6,068 nt of DNA from an uncultured bacterium (GTDB lineage: Bacteria; Patescibacteriota; Patescibacteriia; UBA1558; GWA2-36-10): contig CALDOH010000001.1 in assembly GCA_937912185.1 (NCBI GenBank), positions 1 through 6,068 of the forward strand, in the 5' to 3' direction. The number at the start of each line of letters is the position of its first letter. Positions within the stretch are counted from its first letter, which is position 1. The notes under the pieces are model-generated. The model was not told where the DNA came from, ran no database searches, and saw only the letters and a list, made by a program, of their open reading frames with translations. A program made the translations under genes and the position numbers. Below are positions 1-4,291 of the stretch, in pieces.

Positions 1-26
1 GCTCTAGCCAACTGAGCTATGGGCCC
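1..26 (-). tRNA. tRNA 5' part, probably tRNA-Ile, cut by the window edge
   Basis: Read on the minus strand, positions 26 to 1 give a 5' acceptor strand GGGCCCA, the two linker bases TA, and a typical D-arm with GCTC / GAGC stem strands and an AGTTGGCTA loop. The anticodon lies outside the window, so the identity is not directly visible. A GGGCC-type acceptor followed by this D-arm is common in tRNA-Ile(GAU), which is the basis for the guess; Ala or Met remain possible. Its 5' end lies 11 bases downstream of the CCA end of the preceding tRNA-like unit, so it probably comes from the same transcript as rplS and the leucine tRNA. Confidence 0.75.
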
Positions 27-37
27 TGGGATAAAAA

Positions 38-200
38 TGGTGCGGGCGATCTCGCTTTGCGGGATACCCCGATCAGACACATTGGTGCCGGAGAGGAGAT
101 TTGAACTCCTACGAGCAAATATGCTCACAGGCCCCTCAAGCCTGCATGTCTACCAATTTCATCACTCCGGCTTTTAGTCTACCAGTTCCGCCACGCCCGC
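38..200 (-). other. interrupted tRNA-Leu-like gene enclosing another tRNA
   Basis: On the minus strand positions 200-172 begin GCGGGCGTGGCGGAACTGG and continue TAGAC, which is the acceptor strand and D-arm start of a leucine tRNA. Positions 48-38 read CGCCCGCACCA, which is a perfect 7-bp partner for that acceptor plus discriminator A and an encoded CCA. Between them sits a complete tRNA-Leu(GAG) at 171-83. The outer unit has no recognisable anticodon arm. Where a T-arm should be (65-49) there is a stem ATCCC/GAGAT with one mismatch and a loop GCAAAGC instead of the usual TTCRANY. Without the inner tRNA, 74 nt remain, about the length of a small tRNA. The unit is spaced like a gene, 12 bases from the rplS stop and 11 from the next tRNA. 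It may be a decayed tRNA, a processed composite, or an assembly chimera. The matching ends are clear; the interpretation is open. Confidence 0.5.
83..171 (-). tRNA. tRNA-Leu(GAG)
   Basis: This is a complete class II tRNA. The acceptor GCCGGAG (171-165) pairs fully with CTCCGGC, followed by discriminator A (86) and an encoded CCA (85-83). The D-stem is ATG/CAT with a leucine-type loop containing TTGGTAGA. The anticodon stem is CAGGC/GCCTG around the loop TTGAGGG, giving anticodon GAG at 137-135, which reads CUC and CUU codons. There is a long variable arm (GAGCA...TGCTC) and a T-arm AGGAG-TTCAAAT-CTCCT. All conserved elements are intact, so it should be functional. The oddity is its position: it lies inside the two halves of another leucine-tRNA-like sequence. 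Confidence 0.96.
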
Positions 201-212
201 AGAGGGGTTATG

Positions 213-566
213 TTATATTTTAGTTTCTTTTAGTTTTCTCTTTGAACCTCTTAGGTAGCCTAATTTAGCTCGTCTAACCTTAGCTTGTTTAACAGGTTCA
301 ATCTTACTAACCACAGGTGAGTTTAAAGGATAGATTTTTTCAACGCTAATACCACCAGAAACCTTACGGACAGTAATAGTGGCACCGGTTTCTTTGCCGT
401 GTTTATGAGCTAAAATAATACCTTCAAAAACCTGAATTCTTTCTTTTTCTTCACCCTTGGCGTTCTTTTCTACGATCTTTTCGTGAACACGAACAGTCAT
501 ACCAGGTTTGATTTCTACACTTGGTTTATTAGGTTTACTTTCTTCTTTCTTTTTTTCTTCAGCCAT
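213..566 (-). CDS. rplS: 50S ribosomal protein L19
   Basis: L19 is a large-subunit protein at the interface with the 30S subunit. The 117-residue product contains the family core in order: PGMTVRVHEKIVE (21-33), RIQVFEGIILA (43-53), TITVRKVSGGISVEKIYPLNSP (63-84) and VRRAKLGYLR (97-106). The usual N-terminal helix before the PGxTVRV motif is replaced by a Lys/Glu-rich, probably disordered stretch (3-14), and the C-terminus ends KRKLKETKI, shorter than the typical tail. The ATG at 566-564 has no clear Shine-Dalgarno sequence, as in the other core genes here. Upstream (587-648) are a strong promoter and a terminator-like hairpin that would lie in the leader. The stop is 12 bases before the leucine tRNA unit, so rplS and the tRNAs are probably cotranscribed. 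Confidence 0.97.
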   Translation of the reverse strand: MAEEKKKEESKPNKPSVEIKPGMTVRVHEKIVEKNAKGEEKERIQVFEGIILAHKHGKETGATITVRKVSGGISVEKIYPLNSPVVSKIEPVKQAKVRRAKLGYLRGSKRKLKETKI

Positions 567-586
567 ATTTATGTTTATACTCTTAT

Positions 587-613
587 AAAAAAAGCCATTA
601 TCAGAATAATGAC
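587..613 (-). terminator. terminator-like hairpin between cytidylate kinase and rplS
   Basis: In minus-strand RNA an 8-bp stem GUCAUUAU/AUAAUGGC (one U-G wobble) closes a UCUG tetraloop (613-594) and is followed at once by seven U (593-587). It lies 41 bases after the kinase stop, so it fits as the terminator of the upstream rluD-cmk unit. The stem is AT-rich and may be only partly efficient. The rplS promoter is upstream of it, so rplS transcripts must read through it. It could therefore be an attenuator or a 5'-end protecting structure for rplS. Confidence 0.65.
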
Positions 614-619
614 TAGTCT

Positions 620-648
620 ATTCTAGCCGATTTGGCCTTTTTTGTCAA
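620..648 (-). promoter_or_regulatory. sigma70-type promoter for rplS and downstream tRNAs
   Basis: On the minus strand there is a consensus -35 box TTGACA (648-643), a 17-base spacer and a -10 box TAGAAT (625-620), which differs from TATAAT at one position. Transcription should begin near 613, about 47 bases before the rplS start codon. The promoter sits in the short gap between the kinase stop and the hairpin at 613-594. Confidence 0.75.
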
Positions 649-653
649 TGGTG

Positions 654-1259
654 TTATTTGAGCTTCTTGTCTATGAAATCTACTACTTTTTGGGTAGCCT
701 GCTCGGCATTTATATTGGTAGTATCTAATACAAAGTCATAGTGTGATTCATCGGTATGATCTGTATTATAGAACTTTGTATATCTAGCTATGTTATTAGC
801 TTTTCTTTGTTTAGTTTTTTCTATTAACTCTGCTAGTGAATTTACATTAGCTTCATTACGCTTAATTTTATTTTCTTCTTTTTGCAGAGATAACCATATT
901 CTTCTGGCGCCTTCCTCTACGTCTACTTTGATAAATAATTTGATTGATTCAGGTATAAAATTGTACAATACCCTGCCCTCAGCTATGACCATGCTATCTT
1001 TGGCTAGTTTATAAGTTTCTTGGCTAGCTTTTTTATCAACTTCAATGTCAACTTGTGAATCATTTTCCATAGCTTTTTGTAGCTCTATCAAAGTCATGCC
1101 TCTATCTTTGGCCATTTGTCTCCAAATGCCGCCAGCATAAACACGCTTAGCTCCATATTTTTTTACTAGAGCTTTAGCAATAGTGCTCTTACCGCTACCG
1201 GGCGTACCAGAAATTGTAATTATTGGGTTCACCCCGTTAGAAATTTTAGTGTTTTGCAT
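654..1259 (-). CDS. cmk: (d)CMP kinase, archaeal-type cytidylate kinase
   Basis: Cytidylate kinase phosphorylates CMP/dCMP with ATP to give the diphosphates, in cytosolic pyrimidine salvage and supply. The 201-residue protein starts with a beta strand and a P-loop GTPGSGKS (18-25), then YAGGIWRQMAKDRGMTLIEL (41-60) in the substrate-binding region, an EGR motif (94-96) after strand MVIA, and a basic LID/C-terminal segment with RKANNIARYTKFYNTD followed by YDFVLDTT. This order, and the short length without the NMP-binding insert of the classical bacterial enzyme, fits the archaeal-type cytidylate kinase family; adenylate kinase is less likely. The ATG at 1259 is preceded by AAGGTGA about 10 bases upstream, a weak, distant ribosome site. 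The gene follows rluD by 57 bases. A 15-bp inverted repeat spans its start (1231-1313), so translation may be controlled by RNA structure. Confidence 0.85.
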   Translation of the reverse strand: MQNTKISNGVNPIITISGTPGSGKSTIAKALVKKYGAKRVYAGGIWRQMAKDRGMTLIELQKAMENDSQVDIEVDKKASQETYKLAKDSMVIAEGRVLYNFIPESIKLFIKVDVEEGARRIWLSLQKEENKIKRNEANVNSLAELIEKTKQRKANNIARYTKFYNTDHTDESHYDFVLDTTNINAEQATQKVVDFIDKKLK

Positions 1260-1313
1260 AGTAATTATTTCACCTTGAATCCCCCGTATGATTTTGTGAA
1301 TTTCTAACGGGGT
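1231..1313. repeat. 15-bp inverted repeat enclosing the cytidylate kinase start
   Basis: ACCCCGTTAGAAATT (1231-1245) is the perfect reverse complement of AATTTCTAACGGGGT (1299-1313), separated by 53 bases. In the minus-strand mRNA the 5' arm begins just after the rluD stop codon and the 3' arm encodes residues 5-10 of the kinase (K-I-S-N-G-V). The loop holds the AAGGTGA site and the AUG. A third segment, ACGGGGG in the mRNA (1287-1281), can pair with the same 5' arm (CCCCGU, 1312-1307), giving an alternative fold. No U-run follows, so it is not a simple terminator. Confidence 0.75.
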
Positions 1314-1316
1314 TCA

Positions 1317-2222
1317 TTATTTTATAGTATTTAAAAAGTTTTCCAATTCACCAGGTAATTTTGACTTGTACTCACGCCAATTACCCTCGATATCCTTAAA
1401 TTTTAAAAAATGTGAGTGTAGAAATATTCTCTGTGCCAAAACTTTTTTCTTTTTACGGAGATCTTTTGTTTGATAAAGTTTATCACCGACCACCGAGTGG
1501 CCAATACTGTGTAAGTGAGCGCGAATCTGGTGCATGCGGCCAGTTTTGATCTGGACACTAAGTAAGGTGTATTTAATAAATTTTTTAATGACCTCATAAG
1601 TGGTCAAAGCTGTTTTGCCACTTAGTTTGGTGTTTTGGATTTTCATTAGTCCAGTTTTTTTATCACGCTCAAGGGCTACATTTACTTCACCTGAGTCATT
1701 TAGCATTGCTCCATGGACCAAGGCGGTATATTTTTTTTGGATGGTTCGATCTTGAAATTGACGCTTGAGATTATCAAAACTATCTTGAGTTAGTGGTATG
1801 ACTATCAGACCTGACACTTCTTTATCTAGGCGATGGACAATGGCCGGACGATTGGGGTCATCACCGATTTTGACTGAGTGAGGGAATCTTTGCATTACCC
1901 AGTCAGCTAGAGTGTTGATTTCTCCCTTGTCGGTAGGGTGAACCAATAGTCCATGGGGTTTGTCCAAAATCAAAAATTCATCATTTTGATCGATTATCTT
2001 TGGCTCAGCTACAAAGGCGGTATCTTTTTTTTCGGTCTTGGGGTCATAATTTATTTTATCGCCAGTCTTGAGCCATTTATGGACCGTGGTTTCTTCATCA
2101 TTTACAGTGATTTGACCACTCAAAATAATCTTTTTTATTTGACTGCGAGTCGTATCTACTAGCTGAGCTAGTAGATATTTATCCAAACGTTCTTTTTTGT
2201 CTTCTTTGTATATAAATTTCAT
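1317..2222 (-). CDS. RluA/RluD-family 23S rRNA pseudouridine synthase
   Basis: Enzymes of this family convert uridines in 23S rRNA (or tRNA) to pseudouridine. The 301-residue protein has an N-terminal S4 RNA-binding domain (about 11-58, containing RLDKYL and SQIKKIILSGQITVN) and the catalytic domain from about 75 (EFLILDKPHGLLVHP). The active-site motif is HRLDKEVSG (130-138), with the catalytic Asp at 133; Val replaces the usual Thr before Ser-Gly. The late motif GRMHQIRAHL (228-237) is intact. Length and S4 plus catalytic architecture match RluD/RluC-type enzymes; the exact target uridines cannot be told from sequence. The ATG at 2222 has no Shine-Dalgarno sequence and I see no convincing promoter in the 165-base gap shared with the divergent gene. 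It is probably cotranscribed with cmk. A perfect hairpin falls in codons 15-22 (2154-2176). Confidence 0.93.
   Translation of the reverse strand: MKFIYKEDKKERLDKYLLAQLVDTTRSQIKKIILSGQITVNDEETTVHKWLKTGDKINYDPKTEKKDTAFVAEPKIIDQNDEFLILDKPHGLLVHPTDKGEINTLADWVMQRFPHSVKIGDDPNRPAIVHRLDKEVSGLIVIPLTQDSFDNLKRQFQDRTIQKKYTALVHGAMLNDSGEVNVALERDKKTGLMKIQNTKLSGKTALTTYEVIKKFIKYTLLSVQIKTGRMHQIRAHLHSIGHSVVGDKLYQTKDLRKKKKVLAQRIFLHSHFLKFKDIEGNWREYKSKLPGELENFLNTIK
2154..2176. repeat. 10-bp perfect palindrome inside the rluD-like coding sequence
   Basis: ATCTACTAGC (2154-2163) is the exact reverse complement of GCTAGTAGAT (2167-2176), with a 3-base loop. In the mRNA it covers codons for L-L-A-Q-L-V-D close to the start, so a stable hairpin would form about 45 bases into the reading frame. 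It may slow early elongation or be a protein site; no function is shown. Confidence 0.6.
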
Positions 2223-2270
2223 AAGGTTAATTTAGCAGATATTGGTATAAAAATAAAGGTTTTTATATAA

Positions 2271-2299
2271 TTGACACAAATAGTCATTTATACTAAGAT
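2271..2299 (+). promoter_or_regulatory. promoter of the GC-rich orphan gene
   Basis: A consensus -35 TTGACA (2271-2276) is followed by a 17-base spacer and -10 TAAGAT (2294-2299), which predicts a start near 2306 and a leader of about 80 bases. Just downstream is a small palindrome GATTA-GG-TAATC (2310-2321), a possible operator. A TATAAT at 2331-2336 has no matching -35 box. The AT-rich promoter looks host-like, in contrast to the GC-rich gene it serves. Confidence 0.7.
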
Positions 2300-2387
2300 A
2301 TGTTATTGTGATTAGGTAATCAATGGTACATATAATGATAGATTGTAGTGATCGAGACTAAACCCTTGACTCCGAAGGAGGAGACGC

Positions 2388-3059
2388 ATGAATATGTGGA
2401 GAGACCACGGAAGTGCCGCCAGGAATATGGATTTGTACCACCAGTATATGGAGCGCGAGCTCTACTATACCTCCACGGAGGTTCGGGTCGACGACGGGAC
2501 TATCTCCGTTTTTTGTCCTCGTCCGGCGCCGATCCTTTTCCAGGTCTTGGAAGGTGGTAAGCGTGTTCCTGTGGAAACGCACAACATCGACGTTAGGGCC
2601 TTGGCTACGGCCCAGAAGATCATCGACACTTGTCGGGCGACCGACTGGGAACTAGCGGGCGCTGTCTTGGATGCGGTGGATGATGCGCGTGAGCGCAGTC
2701 TCAAGTTGCACCAGTGTCTCGGGAAGGGATACATCAATATCAACGCCTGTCGGCAGGCTGTTGCGGCTGATCCCTACCAAGTGCGTTTGCACGAACTGGC
2801 CGAAGAGTTTGGCGACATCCATAGTCTAGCCCTCAAGCTGATGTGGCAACACGTCGATCCGCTCTACTGCTTGCTCCGCGAGGACAGAAACCTCTTCCAT
2901 GATCCGGCGACTGTCGTCAAGATCGAGGAGGCCCTCGAGATATTCCAGCAATGGAGAGCCAGGGTTGGCCATTTCCTGAACAGGCGTTACGAGATCATCC
3001 GCTTTTCGGATTTCCTCCTGATGTGGAAGCCCGACTGGGCAGATCTCAACAGGGTCTAA
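2388..3059 (+). CDS. GC-rich orphan protein, 223 residues, unknown function
   Basis: I do not recognise this protein. It has no signal peptide, membrane segment or known catalytic motif. A short N-terminal part (about 20-60) reads like beta structure (YYTSTEVRVDDGTISVF, then a Pro-rich turn PRPAP). The rest (about 68-215) looks mainly helical, with many charged and aromatic residues (Trp, His, Tyr), several Cys, and segments such as VVKIEEALEIFQQWRARVGH. The start is well supported: AGGAGG (2376-2381) lies six bases before ATG 2388; the ATG at 2394 is a less well placed alternative. It is the only plus-strand gene, monocistronic, with its own promoter (2271) and terminator (3084). Base composition stands out: 34 of 60 bases at 2581-2640 are G or C, against 16 of 60 at 781-840 in the kinase. 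This suggests transfer or unusual codon selection. That it is a real gene seems likely from the signals; the function is unknown. Confidence 0.8.
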   Translation: MNMWRDHGSAARNMDLYHQYMERELYYTSTEVRVDDGTISVFCPRPAPILFQVLEGGKRVPVETHNIDVRALATAQKIIDTCRATDWELAGAVLDAVDDARERSLKLHQCLGKGYININACRQAVAADPYQVRLHELAEEFGDIHSLALKLMWQHVDPLYCLLREDRNLFHDPATVVKIEEALEIFQQWRARVGHFLNRRYEIIRFSDFLLMWKPDWADLNRV

Positions 3060-3083
3060 TCGGCTCGACTACAAATTCTATAT

Positions 3084-3111
3084 CCCCAGTGAAATAAAAC
3101 CGGGGTTTTTT
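3084..3111 (+). terminator. intrinsic terminator of the orphan gene
   Basis: CCCC-A-GT (3084-3090) pairs with AC-C-GGGG (3099-3105) around an AT-rich loop, with one A/C mismatch, and six T follow (3106-3111). It lies 24 bases after the stop at 3059. The same hairpin on the minus strand would pair better but lacks a T-run, so plus is the likely direction. Confidence 0.7.
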
Positions 3112-3120
3112 ATTTGAATT

Positions 3121-3144
3121 AAAAAAGACCACATTACTGTGGTC
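3121..3144 (-). terminator. intrinsic terminator of the SWEET-like gene
   Basis: A perfect 7-bp stem GACCACA/TGTGGTC with a 4-base loop (3127-3144) is followed on the minus strand by six T (3126-3121). The gene's TGA stop (3145-3143) is embedded in the first arm. Together with the plus-strand terminator at 3084 it isolates two convergent genes. Confidence 0.85.
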
Positions 3145-3766
3145 AAGAAGTCTGAGGTAGGGGTTGGCGGTAGCGGAACCACAACACGGAGGTCAGCAGG
3201 AAAATCAGGAAGAACCCTGGAGCTGTGATCTTGATCACCCACTTGTCGGCCCAGTAGCCATAAACCAGCCAGAAGCCCGAATTAAAGAAAGTGACGATCA
3301 GAAGTTGGAGTCGGACTACACCAGAGCTACGCTCTTTATGGATTTCCCAAGGCTGTTTGAAGGCAAAGCCCATGAGAGCCAAAGAGAAGAAGAGGAATAT
3401 TTCTGCTTCGTAGGGAGTCAGCCAGCTGACGATGTTAAGGACAGTAGTGATATAGCAGAGGGCTTTTTCGAAGCGAGAAAATCCTTTGTACTTCCATAGT
3501 CCAGTGAACATCGGAATCATAGCTAGGCCAGTGACGATGCCATTGTAGATCAGTGGGATGCTATTGTCGGCAAAGCCATAAAGCATAGCGGATATCCGAG
3601 TGCCGGCCAGAAAGACAAAGAGTGGGGTATAGACCGAGCGGCCAGAACGTTGTTTCCAGATGGTGATGCCCTGGTCTAAAAGTCCATAAGCAATCAAGGT
3701 GCTGAACGTAATGGTGCCTATTTCGCTGATAAGCTTAGGTGTCCAGTTGATTTGACTAAAGTCCAA
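3143..3766 (-). CDS. two-repeat SWEET/PQ-loop-like membrane protein
   Basis: The 207-residue protein has seven hydrophobic segments (about 14-31, 47-64, 69-91, 99-117, 121-137, 151-170, 177-197), a 3+1+3 layout. The first and last triplets resemble each other: helix end then D31-Q32 / Q138-P139, a charged loop with WKQRSGRS / HKERSSGV, a second helix ending in YGFAD / YGYWAD, and a third helix. This is the pattern of PQ-loop/MtN3 repeats, which in SWEET proteins form a passive sugar uniporter. Sugar transport is therefore the best family-based guess, but other PQ-loop proteins carry other cargo and the PQ pairs are altered. The start is TTG at 3766, supported by AAAGGAGGTGA six bases upstream and the absence of a better ATG. 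It has its own promoter and terminator, and a base composition (28 of 60 G+C at 3541-3600) between the orphan gene and the core genes. Confidence 0.65.
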   Translation of the reverse strand: MDFSQINWTPKLISEIGTITFSTLIAYGLLDQGITIWKQRSGRSVYTPLFVFLAGTRISAMLYGFADNSIPLIYNGIVTGLAMIPMFTGLWKYKGFSRFEKALCYITTVLNIVSWLTPYEAEIFLFFSLALMGFAFKQPWEIHKERSSGVVRLQLLIVTFFNSGFWLVYGYWADKWVIKITAPGFFLIFLLTSVLWFRYRQPLPQTS

Positions 3767-3769
3767 GAC

Positions 3770-3780
3770 TCACCTCCTTT
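3770..3780 (-). promoter_or_regulatory. strong ribosome binding site fixing a TTG start
   Basis: The minus strand reads AAAGGAGGTGA, almost the full complement of the 16S rRNA 3' tail. The AGGAGG core ends six bases before TTG 3766, the same spacing as in the orphan gene at 2388. This is the evidence for the non-ATG start. Confidence 0.85.
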
Positions 3781-3809
3781 ATAAGGTACAGGTTCAAACG
3801 TGAAGATTA

Positions 3810-3838
3810 TTTTTATCACGCAGCTTGTTTTTTGTCAA
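3810..3838 (-). promoter_or_regulatory. promoter of the SWEET-like gene
   Basis: On the minus strand: TTGACA (3838-3833), a 17-base spacer, and TAAAAA (3815-3810), preceded by TGA in the extended -10 position. The start is expected near 3803, with a leader of under 40 bases. The -35 box directly follows the T-run of the upstream gene's terminator. Confidence 0.65.
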
Positions 3839-3839
3839 T

Positions 3840-3864
3840 AAAAAACCCCGAAGTTAATCAGGGT
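3840..3864 (-). terminator. intrinsic terminator of the 78-residue unknown gene
   Basis: In minus-strand RNA, ACCCUGA (3864-3858) pairs with UCGGGGU (3851-3845) through a U-G wobble, giving a 7-bp stem and a 6-base loop, followed by five U (3844-3840). It starts two bases after the TAA stop (3868-3866). Confidence 0.8.
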
Positions 3865-3865
3865 G

Positions 3866-4102
3866 TTAATGGGGAGCTCTACTTTTTCTAGCTAGCAGGC
3901 TCAGTAGTTGCCTGGTCAGGTCTGATCGAAGATCAAAACGTAATATTCTGGTCAAGGAACCATTGACTTGGAGATAGTTGTCGATTTCGGCAGGGCTTGA
4001 AATGGTGATTACCTCCTTGAAGCTAGAGATGAACAACTGGGCAATTTCTGCGGGTAGAGGGTCGGATTCAGGCAACAGTAGTAAGCGGGTGTTTTTCACC
4101 AT
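3866..4102 (-). CDS. small protein of unknown function, 78 residues
   Basis: I do not recognise this protein. It is soluble, with no membrane segment or signal peptide. The pattern is a hydrophobic N-terminal strand (RLLLLPES), a helix (PAEIAQLFISSF), a strand (KEVITISS), a second helix (PAEIDNYLQ) and a basic Leu-rich C-terminal helix (DLTRQLLSLLARKSR). This beta-alpha-beta-alpha order could be a small Rossmann-like or receiver-like fold, but no active-site residues are evident. I chose ATG 4102 because AAAGGA lies just upstream (4112-4107). The frame extends to a TTG at 4129 (87 residues), but that codon has no ribosome site and would be only a few bases from the predicted transcript start. 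It is a single-gene unit between its own promoter (4173-4144) and terminator (3864-3840). Confidence 0.65.
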   Translation of the reverse strand: MVKNTRLLLLPESDPLPAEIAQLFISSFKEVITISSPAEIDNYLQVNGSLTRILRFDLRSDLTRQLLSLLARKSRAPH

Positions 4103-4106
4103 CCTA

Positions 4107-4112
4107 TCCTTT
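4107..4112 (-). promoter_or_regulatory. ribosome binding site deciding the start at 4102
   Basis: AAAGGA on the minus strand is separated by TAGG from ATG 4102. The spacing is short but usable. The alternative TTG at 4129 has nothing comparable, so the shorter reading is preferred. Confidence 0.55.
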
Positions 4113-4143
4113 GGTGTTGTAGGGTACAAGAGTGACTGTCTTT

Positions 4144-4173
4144 AGTTTAAGCCCATTGAATGGAAGGTGTCAA
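4144..4173 (-). promoter_or_regulatory. promoter of the 78-residue unknown gene
   Basis: Minus strand: TTGACA (4173-4168), an 18-base spacer and TAAACT (4149-4144), which matches four of six -10 positions. The start is expected near 4137, giving a leader of roughly 35 bases to ATG 4102. Confidence 0.6.
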
Positions 4174-4187
4174 ATAAATAAAAAACA

Positions 4188-4225
4188 TCACGTAAAAAGC
4201 CCGCCATTAGGCGGGCTTCACGTGA
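4188..4225 (-). terminator. strong intrinsic terminator of the tRNA-Arg/tRNA-Lys unit
   Basis: The core stem AAGCCCGCC (4197-4205) / GGCGGGCTT (4210-4218) closes an ATTA loop (TAAT in the transcript), and the minus-strand transcript continues with a run of five U, two of them in the stem (4198-4194). Outer arms TCACGT (4188-4193) / ACGTGA (4220-4225) can extend the stem past a small asymmetric bulge. It lies about 70 bases past the tRNA-Lys CCA end. Confidence 0.85.
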
Positions 4226-4258
4226 CAAGCCAAACAAATTTTATTTTATATGGCCGCG

Positions 4259-4291
4259 CCACGTGCTTCAGCGAAGCTGAAGTTTACGTGG
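4259..4291 (-). other. hairpin joining the tRNA-Lys CCA end to its 3' trailer
   Basis: CTTCAGC-GAA-GCTGAAG (4267-4283) is a perfect 7-bp hairpin directly after the tRNA. It is flanked by CCACGT (4259-4264) and ACGTGG (4286-4291), which also pair. The second of these includes the encoded CCA of tRNA-Lys (4291-4289), so the precursor can form a stem that hides the tRNA 3' end. This may affect 3' trimming. It has no U-run and is not itself a terminator. Confidence 0.6.

Noticed and set aside
38..200. Group I intron in tRNA-Leu as in cyanobacteria
   Set aside because: That intron interrupts the anticodon loop and has its own conserved core. Here the break is just after the D-loop and the inserted part is a complete tRNA.
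2331..2336. TATAAT as an additional promoter for the orphan gene
   Set aside because: No -35 box stands at a suitable distance, and a complete TTGACA/TAAGAT pair is present upstream.
2348..2560. Plus-strand open frame of 70 codons overlapping the start of the orphan gene
   Set aside because: It lacks a ribosome site and overlaps in another frame the better supported gene starting at 2388.
4103..4129. TTG start at 4129 giving an 87-residue version of the small unknown protein
   Set aside because: No ribosome site precedes it and it would lie within a few bases of the predicted transcript start. ATG 4102 with AAAGGA is preferred.
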